Source: a virus | IMG/VR virus record: IMGVR_UViG_3300044632_000568 | Span: 1-28,566 of that record | Direction: 5' to 3' (one strand) | DNA: 28,566 nt | Part shown: one piece after another, positions 23,631 to 28,566 of the stretch | Layout of the letters: each line of letters begins with the position of its first letter | Position numbering within the stretch: position 1 is the first letter of the stretch | Position numbers and translations under genes: made by a program | Notes under the pieces: generated by a model | Database searches by the model: none | What the model was told of the DNA's origin: nothing | What the model saw: the letters and a program-made list of their open reading frames with translations, nothing else

Positions 23631-23784
23631 TCTGCATTGCTAAAGATACTTGAATATCAGCAATTTGGTTTTTAAAATCGGTTGAATTCAACACCCATTT
23701 TTCCCCATCCCATGTCCATGTTTTTGTATCAGAAGAATGTTGCTCATTTAAAGTCGGGGAAGATGGAAAATTGATAGCAGCCAT
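23623..23784 (-). CDS. 53-aa miniprotein resembling the N-terminus of the glycine-rich adhesin
   Basis: Reads MAAINFPSSPTLNEQ, then TKTWTWDGEKWVLNS, and ends DIQVSLAMQTF. The pattern F-P-x-S-P-T ... T-W-T-W-D-G-x-x-W is shared with residues 5-30 of the 503-aa glycine-rich protein just upstream (FPLSPTIGNTY ... ARTWTWDGTIW), a common phage fibre N-terminal motif. Here it ends after a short tail. No Shine-Dalgarno precedes the ATG, but two TATAAT-like boxes lie just upstream, so a near-leaderless transcript is possible. It may be an independent small structural protein or a remnant of a fibre gene. It lies between the adhesin and the head-tail adaptor. Confidence 0.55.
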   Translation of the reverse strand: MAAINFPSSPTLNEQHSSDTKTWTWDGEKWVLNSTDFKNQIADIQVSLAMQTF

Positions 23785-23795
23785 GATTAATATCT

Positions 23796-23808
23796 ATTAT
23801 AGATTATA
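23796..23808 (-). promoter_or_regulatory. Candidate promoter(s): two TATAAT boxes before the 53-aa gene
   Basis: Minus-strand TATAAT occurs twice (23803-23808 and 23796-23801) in the 63-base gap after the adhesin gene. A -35 is weak (TTCGTA about 18 bases before the second box). If the second box is used, transcription would start only five or six bases before the ATG of the 53-aa gene. Speculative. Confidence 0.3.
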
Positions 23809-23847
23809 AAATGTCTTTTTACGAACATAGACGAATGTATAATTACA

Positions 23848-25359
23848 TTAAGCTATTACTAGACTGCCCGATGCAGTAAAAGTACGAACTGTGTATGAAC
23901 CTGATGTTGTTGCGGTGCCACCTGTGATTGTTAAACCAGTAGCCGAAGATGTTAGATAACGAACGATGACAACTCCTGAACCACCGTTACCACCAGAAGC
24001 AGTACCTGGGTGGGCACCGCCACCTCCACCGCCACCAGTATTTGTTCCTCCCACACCGCCTTCTGATGGTGAGTAACCACCTTGCCCTCCTCCACCAGCA
24101 CCACCAGAACCTGGGGTTCTTGCTCCCGTATTGGTGTTCTGTGAGCCTCCGCCTCCACCGCCTCTTGTCACTGCCGTACCCGTGATGGATGAAGATAATC
24201 CTGCACCGCCATTGCCTCCAACAGTTGTAGACCAGTCCAATCCAACTGCTCCTGCGCCACCTCCACCACCTCCGCCAAGTGCCGTTCCACCAGTGTGTCC
24301 TCCACGACCACCTGCGTATCCTTGGTTGGCTGTCCCTGCACCAGCAGTGCTGGCTTGTACACCCGTACCGTCACCACCTCCACCACCACCACCAGAACCA
24401 CCTAACGAACCTGCGTATGATGCTTGTTGTCCTGCTTTACCGCCACCGAGAGATGTTATGGTTCCAAATACTGAATCTACGCCATTTGTGTTTATCGTAG
24501 CACCTACACGCCCCACTCCTCCAGCACCAACAGTGACCGTATATGTCCCTGGAGTAAGTGTCATTGCTGCTTCAGCAGAAGCACCCCCACCAGAGGTTGC
24601 TCCAGAAACATTAGTGCGATAGCCGCCTGCACCTCCACCTCCACCTCCAGAGTTATTGTCTCCTCCGCCTCCGCCTCCACCGCCTGCAACAACAAGGTAC
24701 TCAACATCAAGAGTACTAAAGTGTGCTGTTCCAACACTCCACGCAGACCCCAACCACACTCTTTGTTTGTAGGTATCAGTCTCAAAAATAGTTTGACCAG
24801 TAAAAGGTGATTCAGGTTTTGTACTAGATGTACAAATAGTAATACCGCTAAGGGTTGAAACAAGCTTGGCTTGAGTTACTGCTCCATCATTAATCTTTGC
24901 CGTGGTGACGGCGCTATTAGCAACCTTATCAGTAGTTATGTTTGCATCCAAAATTTTTGCTGTAATGACAGCATTAGAAGCAATTTTGTCAGCTGTTATA
25001 TTTGCATCTAGAATTTTTACTGTAGTAACGGCGTTAGAAGCAATCTTGTCGGCTGTTATATTTGCATCTAGAATTTTTACTGTTGTAACAGCATTAGACG
25101 CAATCTTGTCAGCAGTTATATTCGCATCTAAAATCTTGACTGTAGTAACAGCGTCAGATGCAATATCTGCAGCTACGACTGCACCATCAGCAATCTTTGC
25201 TGTAGTGACAGCGCTATTAGCTAACTCAGTAGTGTTAACAGAACCAGCAGATGCAGCAGTACCAGTAATTTCCCAAATTGTTCCATCCCAAGTCCATGTT
25301 CGTGCGCCTACTGTATAGGTATTGCCGATAGTTGGGGAGAGAGGAAAAGAGAGTGCCAT
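23848..25359 (-). CDS. Glycine-rich fibre / adhesin
   Basis: 503 residues. Residues 1-35 carry the F-P-x-S-P-T / T-W-T-W-D-G motif shared by phage fibre N-termini. Residues about 45-170 hold near-identical 20-residue repeats (AVTTVKILDANITADKIASN) that probably form a trimeric coil. A short domain (SSTKPESPFTGQTIFETDT) follows, and residues about 222-475 are a glycine-rich domain starting Y-L-V-V-A-G-G-G-G, with many G4-G8 runs. This resembles polyglycine-helix adhesin tips such as S16-type gp38. The end is GSYTVRTFTASGSLVIA. Such tips bind surface receptors and diversify through their loops. The gene is at the head side of the operon, so a capsid-fibre role is possible. No Shine-Dalgarno is obvious; the ATG lies three bases after the preceding stop. 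Confidence 0.75.
   Translation of the reverse strand: MALSFPLSPTIGNTYTVGARTWTWDGTIWEITGTAASAGSVNTTELANSAVTTAKIADGAVVAADIASDAVTTVKILDANITADKIASNAVTTVKILDANITADKIASNAVTTVKILDANITADKIASNAVITAKILDANITTDKVANSAVTTAKINDGAVTQAKLVSTLSGITICTSSTKPESPFTGQTIFETDTYKQRVWLGSAWSVGTAHFSTLDVEYLVVAGGGGGGGGDNNSGGGGGGAGGYRTNVSGATSGGGASAEAAMTLTPGTYTVTVGAGGVGRVGATINTNGVDSVFGTITSLGGGKAGQQASYAGSLGGSGGGGGGGDGTGVQASTAGAGTANQGYAGGRGGHTGGTALGGGGGGGAGAVGLDWSTTVGGNGGAGLSSSITGTAVTRGGGGGGSQNTNTGARTPGSGGAGGGGQGGYSPSEGGVGGTNTGGGGGGGAHPGTASGGNGGSGVVIVRYLTSSATGLTITGGTATTSGSYTVRTFTASGSLVIA
24916..25155 (-). repeat. Tandem 60-bp coding repeats in the adhesin
   Basis: Four consecutive 60-base units, each encoding about 20 residues of the type T-V-K-I-L-D-A-N-I-T-A-D-K-I-A-S-N-A-V-T, with weaker copies on both sides. 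Third-position differences show that they are not freshly copied. Copy number could change by slippage or recombination, changing stalk length. Confidence 0.85.
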
Positions 25360-25362
25360 AAA

Positions 25363-25728
25363 CTAAGCAGGGAACTCCACTTCTACCCAGCTCTGCCCAT
25401 CTTCATCCCAAGAGTACAGACCTTCTGATGGGCGGACAACAGGGGCTTCCCATTCCGTTGTCTCTTCATTAAGAGACCATGATGGGAAAGGTTTAGGAGC
25501 AATGAATGCATTCAACCCCGAATTATATGTATAACCGATACCTGCATATCGTGCACGAATATTACCGTTATACGATGTTTGTTTCCATGTTCCACCCAAA
25601 AGATTACGACAGAACTCAGCGCCTACAGCCTCTGATTCATTCCCATCTCCATCTTTACAATCATCGTTAGATACCACGATAACTCGCAATACAATGTTGT
25701 CTTCACCAATTTCTGCAAAATGTGCCAT
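25363..25728 (-). CDS. Small structural/fibre-associated protein of a widespread aquatic phage family
   Basis: 121 residues. The arrangement M-A-H-F-A-E-I ... V-I-V-V-S-N-D-D-C ... GNESEAVGAEFC ... G-G-T-W-K-Q-T-S-Y-N-G-N-I-R ... YAGIGYTYN ... F-I-A-P-K-P-F-P-S-W ... Y-S-W-D-E-D is one I recognise from many cyanophage and other marine phage genomes, where it sits among fibre genes with no assigned biochemical role. It has a very good ribosome site (AAGGAGGA, six bases from the ATG at 25726-25728). It is encoded between a LamG-like protein and the glycine-rich adhesin, so it is probably part of, or helps assemble, the same appendage. Confidence 0.75.
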   Translation of the reverse strand: MAHFAEIGEDNIVLRVIVVSNDDCKDGDGNESEAVGAEFCRNLLGGTWKQTSYNGNIRARYAGIGYTYNSGLNAFIAPKPFPSWSLNEETTEWEAPVVRPSEGLYSWDEDGQSWVEVEFPA

Positions 25729-25740
25729 TAATAATCCTCC

Positions 25741-25797
25741 TTAAAAAGTTATACTGCCTGATGCAGTAAAAGTATATATCCTGTAGCCACCTATCAT
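25741..25797 (-). pseudogene. 18-codon stub equal to an adhesin C-terminus
   Basis: Reads MIGGYRIYTFTASGSITF then TAA. It matches the C-terminal end of the 503-aa adhesin (G-S-Y-T-V-R-T-F-T-A-S-G-S-L), a common terminal motif of glycine-rich or LamG phage fibre proteins. Its ATG overlaps the TGA of the LamG gene (ATGA) in the -1 frame. It is either a tiny translated ORF, a remnant of a replaced fibre gene, or an unusual frameshift extension of the LamG protein. No canonical slippery heptamer is present. Confidence 0.5.
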
Positions 25798-26567
25798 AAA
25801 CCATGCCTAGTAGCGTGAATAGAGTAGTTATGCATCATTTCCGCCGCAGTTAAACCCACATTATAAAATCTACAAGAGGTTATGTGGGTTACTTCATATT
25901 CAAGGTTAATAAAGGGTCTAACTCGGACAGAATTGGAAGACAATGTGTGTGAAGATGAAACCGACCCTCGTTCAACTCCGTTGGTATAACCTTTAAACAC
26001 TCCAGATGTTCTTGTTATGCCAATGTGCCTCCAAGTTCCTGGCGGAACATTGAAGTTGGTTGCCCCGTACAATAGCGAATTTGAACCGTCATAGAAATAA
26101 ATGGTATTATTGGCATCATCTGCTGATTTCCAAATTCTATTAGATGCTTGGTCTGGAAAGCCAAAATAGTGGTTGTAAACTGCGGATGAATTCGGCAACA
26201 GTACCCACATATCCACCGAATAGTCACCTGTACCTACAGCAAATAAGCTACTAGTAGCCACTTGTGCGTAGGTTGTATCTGCCGCAAATTGCAACTTACC
26301 ACCATTAGATGAGCTAAATGACGGAGTGCCATTTACAAATGTTGCATTCAACCCGTTGCCACTTATGTCGTACCAAGTGCTACCGCTTCCAGGATAACTA
26401 CTTGAGTTTCCTGCATCCAATTCTAAAACTAAACCTCTTCGTGTGGTTGGCGCAGACCAGTTGCCTGCCCCTTTTTCTCTTTGTGCATCACGAATAGCCC
26501 AAATACCAGAAGCAGAGGTTGGACTTACTGTCTTCTTCGCACCTATTAAGCCACCATTGGAACGCAT
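25794..26567 (-). CDS. LamG / concanavalin-like fibre-associated protein
   Basis: 257 residues. The N-terminus (MRSNGGLIGAKKTVSPTSASGIWAIRDAQ) is the typical docking segment of phage virion LamG proteins, with the S-A-S-G-I-W motif. From about residue 45 a concanavalin-like sandwich follows: R-G-L-V-L-E-L-D-A-G-N, W-Y-D-I-S-G-N-G, Y-S-V-D-M-W-V, P-P-G-T-W-R-H-I-G-I-T-R, K-G-Y-T-N-G-V, and C-R-F-Y-N-V-G-L-T-A-A-E with the terminal H-N-Y-S-I-H-A-T-R-H-G-L. Such domains bind glycans and act in adsorption or capsid decoration. The start overlaps the stop of the preceding gene by one base (TAATG); the end overlaps the 18-codon stub. Confidence 0.8.
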   Translation of the reverse strand: MRSNGGLIGAKKTVSPTSASGIWAIRDAQREKGAGNWSAPTTRRGLVLELDAGNSSSYPGSGSTWYDISGNGLNATFVNGTPSFSSSNGGKLQFAADTTYAQVATSSLFAVGTGDYSVDMWVLLPNSSAVYNHYFGFPDQASNRIWKSADDANNTIYFYDGSNSLLYGATNFNVPPGTWRHIGITRTSGVFKGYTNGVERGSVSSSHTLSSNSVRVRPFINLEYEVTHITSCRFYNVGLTAAEMMHNYSIHATRHGL

Positions 26568-26920
26568 TAACTAATCTCCTCGTAACTACATACTGCTTCA
26601 AGATCAGAGTTAGCAGAAGCAGTAAGACGAAGCGTGTCGCCTTCCTCTAAATAAATAGATTTAGAAATAATGTCCAAAGTTGCATCTGCGGGAACAGAAA
26701 CCGTTTTGGCAATATGATAAGCAGTTGAAGAACGGAATATATCCACATTCACATCAGCAGCACTTGTACCATCCACATTAGAAACATACAAGGCATTAAC
26801 TTTAAATACTTTTCCGCTTGAACCAGAATTCGTAACAATTGCTGTTGCTGTAGTAGTTACAGCAAGAACCGCTGTCTTGCCTGTAATTGTTGTTACGCTC
26901 ACTATATTTGGTGCCGCCAT
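26567..26920 (-). CDS. Small beta-rich virion-associated protein
   Basis: 117 residues: M-A-A-P-N-I-V-S-V-T-T-I-T-G-K-T, SSGKVFKVNALYVSNVDGT, A-D-V-N-V-D-I-F-R and L-E-E-G-D-T-L-R-L. The pattern, a small immunoglobulin-like beta sandwich with an N-terminal I-T-G-K-T strand, is one I recall from marine phage genomes, next to fibre genes. GGAGGA six bases upstream of the ATG at 26918-26920 supports high expression. It may decorate the capsid or form an appendage base. The function is unproven. Confidence 0.65.
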   Translation of the reverse strand: MAAPNIVSVTTITGKTAVLAVTTTATAIVTNSGSSGKVFKVNALYVSNVDGTSAADVNVDIFRSSTAYHIAKTVSVPADATLDIISKSIYLEEGDTLRLTASANSDLEAVCSYEEIS

Positions 26921-26923
26921 GTC

Positions 26924-28450
26924 TTATCCTCCGAATACTATTGCCATTGCTATGGCTTTTCCTGTTGAAGCTTTTGTATTTAATTGTGTTTGAATTGCAC
27001 TTGTCACACCGTCAAGATAACCGATTTCAGTATCAGAAACATTCGCAACAACCGCCTGCTTATTATCAAGTTGCGTTTGAATTGCGCTCGTAACACCATC
27101 TAAATAACCAATTTCTGTATCAGAAACATTTGCAACAATTGCTTGATAAACCGTTGGCGTAGCCCATTTTAATCCAGCCGTTACAGAAGAATCTGCAGTA
27201 AGAACTTGACCATTTGTGCCAGCCGAAAGACCACCAATTGTATTGTCTGCTGTGCCTACTAGGATATCACCTTTGGCATTAATAGTATTTATTAGAGTGC
27301 TATAAGGTGAAGCGCCAACTTCTACCCACACACTATCATAATAAACATAAGTTCCACCAGTAAGTGAATTAAACCAAATTTGTCCAGCAACAGGTGACGA
27401 TGGGGCGGCATCTCCAATAGTTGCTCCGCCAGCCCCAAGGTTGCTGTATGTTGTACCATCATTTGTAAATTCCCATTTGTCTGTAGTTTCATTCCAGCGT
27501 AAAGAAACATTTGTAGATGTACCACGCTCAACCTCCACACCAGCGTTTTCTGTTGGAGAACCTGTAACATTATTATTTAAAATAATAATGTTATCGTCAA
27601 CAGTTAGTGTTTCTGTATTGATAGAAGTAGTTGACCCAGAAACAATGAGATTCCCAGAGACTGTCAAATTAGAAGCAGCAACTGTGCCAGTAAAAGTTGG
27701 AGAGGACAATAAAGCGTAACCAGAAGCATTAACCCAAGCAGTGCCATTCCATTTAAGGAGATCGCCATTGGTAGCAGATGTAATTGTTACATCTGAAACA
27801 TCATCAAGAGCATCAATTACCGCAGCAGCAAGACCAGTTGACACTGCGCTAGTAACAAACTCCGTAGTTGCAATTTGTGTAGTGTTTGTATTTGCTGTTG
27901 CTGTTGGAGCCAATGGAGTCCCAGTGAATGTTGGCGAAGCAATATTTGCCTTCAGGTTGTCTGCCGTAGTAACAAATGCTGTAGTAGCAATTTGTGTAGT
28001 GCTTGTGTTTGCATTTGCTGTTGGTGCTGCTGGAACTCCAGTAAATGTTGGTGAAGCAATTCTTGCTATTGCAGAAGATAGTCGTGCATCTGGTAAAGTC
28101 CCAGAAATTAATGCACTTGCATCTGTTGTTGCCGCAGCATCTGACCCATCAGCGCCATCAGCGCCAGATACTTCAACCCAGAATGAATCATAATAAATAA
28201 ATTGCTTGCCAGTATCAGATTCAAACCATAAATCACCAGAAGATGGGCTTGCTGGTGGTGTTGTAGCAATTGTTATACTACCGCTACCGCCTTGAGCAGA
28301 TAATGCAGAACTTAGTACAGAAATTGTATTACTAGAATTTTTGTAATACAAAATACCATCAGCATAATTAATAGCAAGCTCCCCTACCTCAAGTGAAGTA
28401 GGGGCGCTGTTTGCCGTTCCTGAATTTTTTAATTTAATCACATTAGCCAT
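26924..28450 (-). CDS. Repeat-rich fibre protein
   Basis: 508 residues. N-terminus M-A-N-V-I-K-L-K-N-S-G-T, P-T-S-L-E-V-G-E-L-A-I-N-Y-A-D-G is a familiar phage fibre attachment motif. Repeats include I-A-S-P-T-F-T-G-x-P (two full copies and a variant at S-S-P-T-F-T-G-T), the segment SGNLIVSGSTTSINTETLTV with V-D-D-N-I-I-I-L-N-N-N, and two copies of N-V-S-D-T-E-I-G-Y-L-D-G-V-T-S-A-I-Q-T-Q-L. Two copies of a P-x-S-P-x-x-G-x-[LI]-W-F-x-S/W-V-E-V module are present (about 65-92 and 345-375). There is a collagen-like G-A-D-G-A-D-G-S. This is a trimeric shaft rather than an enzyme. AGAGG lies five bases before the ATG at 28448-28450. Confidence 0.75.
   Translation of the reverse strand: MANVIKLKNSGTANSAPTSLEVGELAINYADGILYYKNSSNTISVLSSALSAQGGSGSITIATTPPASPSSGDLWFESDTGKQFIYYDSFWVEVSGADGADGSDAAATTDASALISGTLPDARLSSAIARIASPTFTGVPAAPTANANTSTTQIATTAFVTTADNLKANIASPTFTGTPLAPTATANTNTTQIATTEFVTSAVSTGLAAAVIDALDDVSDVTITSATNGDLLKWNGTAWVNASGYALLSSPTFTGTVAASNLTVSGNLIVSGSTTSINTETLTVDDNIIILNNNVTGSPTENAGVEVERGTSTNVSLRWNETTDKWEFTNDGTTYSNLGAGGATIGDAAPSSPVAGQIWFNSLTGGTYVYYDSVWVEVGASPYSTLINTINAKGDILVGTADNTIGGLSAGTNGQVLTADSSVTAGLKWATPTVYQAIVANVSDTEIGYLDGVTSAIQTQLDNKQAVVANVSDTEIGYLDGVTSAIQTQLNTKASTGKAIAMAIVFGG
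26983..27139 (-). repeat. Two direct repeats of about 70 bp in the 508-aa fibre gene
   Basis: Two copies about 87 bases apart encode A-N-V-S-D-T-E-I-G-Y-L-D-G-V-T-S-A-I-Q-T-Q-L. They differ mainly at third positions. Confidence 0.75.
27861..28070 (-). repeat. Direct repeats encoding I-A-S-P-T-F-T-G-x-P units
   Basis: Two copies about 120 bases apart encode I-A-S-P-T-F-T-G, A-P-T-A-x-A-N-T and T-T-Q-I-A-T-T-x-F-V, a recurring phage fibre shaft unit. A third degenerate copy of the first part occurs at about 27690-27720. Confidence 0.7.
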
Positions 28451-28463
28451 TCAAGCCTCTTAA

Positions 28464-28566
28464 TTAGAAAGTACCGCCATCAATTGTAGCAGTGTTCGCA
28501 GCAAGTGCTGCGAGCTGAGCGCTGTAGGCTTGAACATTTGAACCGATTGCAAGACCTAATGCAGTT
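28464..28566 (-). CDS. C-terminus of a further fibre protein (cut by window edge)
   Basis: The last 33 residues, in a frame open to the right edge: L-G-L-A-I-G-S-N-V-Q-A-Y-S-A-Q-L-A-A-L-A, then A-T-I-D-G-G-T-F and TAA (28464-28466). The G-S-N-V-Q-A-Y-S-A-Q-L-A-A-L-A pattern is common at fibre C-termini and shaft repeats of many phages. It precedes the 508-aa fibre by 13 bases, so the fibre cluster extends beyond the window. Confidence 0.65.
   Translation of the reverse strand, partial: TALGLAIGSNVQAYSAQLAALAANTATIDGGTF

Noticed and set aside
24131-24622. Proline-rich plus-strand open frame of 163 codons
   Set aside because: It is the antisense of the polyglycine domain (GGN read as proline/alanine codons). 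No start context and no support.
24916-25155. CRISPR-like repeat array
   Set aside because: The 60-base units are contiguous, without spacers, and are in frame within a coding region.
25741-25810. Programmed -1 frameshift joining the LamG protein to the 18-codon stub
   Set aside because: The stub is in the -1 frame, but the bases before the stop (CAT GGT TTA TGA) contain no X-XXY-YYZ heptamer. Kept only as a stub or reinitiation.
27741-28193. Plus-strand open frame of 150 codons, Ala/Val-rich
   Set aside because: Antisense of the Ala/Thr-rich fibre repeats. Its repeats are those of the fibre read backwards.
1-28566. tRNA genes, integrase and attachment sites
   Set aside because: Looked for by eye in the few gaps. 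The longest gap is about 113 bases and holds a terminator; nothing with cloverleaf potential or a recombinase signature was seen.

Overview
This window is part of the genome of a tailed double-stranded DNA phage. Every gene I can support lies on the minus strand, so transcription runs from high to low coordinates and one late (virion) operon grades into a regulatory and replication block at the left edge. The host is probably an AT-rich actinobacterium, possibly an aquatic one. A WhiB-type iron-sulfur regulator is present, a family confined to Actinobacteria and their phages. The base composition is AT-rich, and two fibre-associated proteins look like ones I remember from marine phages. The 2844-residue tape measure predicts a siphovirus with a very long tail.

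Layout in direction of transcription. (1) 28566-23623: a cluster of fibre, adhesin or decoration genes: a partial fibre, a 508-aa repeat fibre, a 117-aa small structural protein, a 257-aa LamG-like protein, an 18-codon stub, a 121-aa cyanophage-like protein, a 503-aa glycine-rich adhesin and a 53-aa miniprotein. (2) 23587-21335: neck genes: head-tail adaptor with an Ig-like N-terminus, stopper, HK97-gp10-like protein and tail terminator. (3) 21309-19776: a small hypothetical gene, the major tail protein with a very strong ribosome binding site, a hairpin terminator, then the tail assembly chaperone pair joined by a -1 frameshift at a perfect C-CCA-AAC slippery site. (4) 19727-3341: giant tape measure, two paralogous distal-tail-like proteins, a 1303-aa hub with PA14-like and LamG-like modules, a fibre with a self-cleaving S74 chaperone domain, and two small tail genes. 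(5) 3340-1: HNH endonuclease, zinc-finger metallophosphoesterase, zinc-ribbon protein, MerR-type HTH protein, small unknowns, WhiB, and the N-terminus of a DnaB-like helicase cut by the window edge.

Genes are tightly packed, with many ATGA/TAATG overlaps, and no gene-free stretch exceeds about 115 bases. No terminase, portal, capsid, lysis, integrase, tRNA or CRISPR element is visible.

The most unusual points are these. About 890 residues are inserted in the tape measure between two copies of an HGGEY motif, including a domain otherwise remembered from large virion proteins of other phages. A fibre cluster sits upstream of the neck genes, where head proteins are normally encoded. Truncated copies of adhesin ends flank the glycine-rich adhesin. 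An HNH gene follows a structural gene in the same frame, separated by one stop codon.
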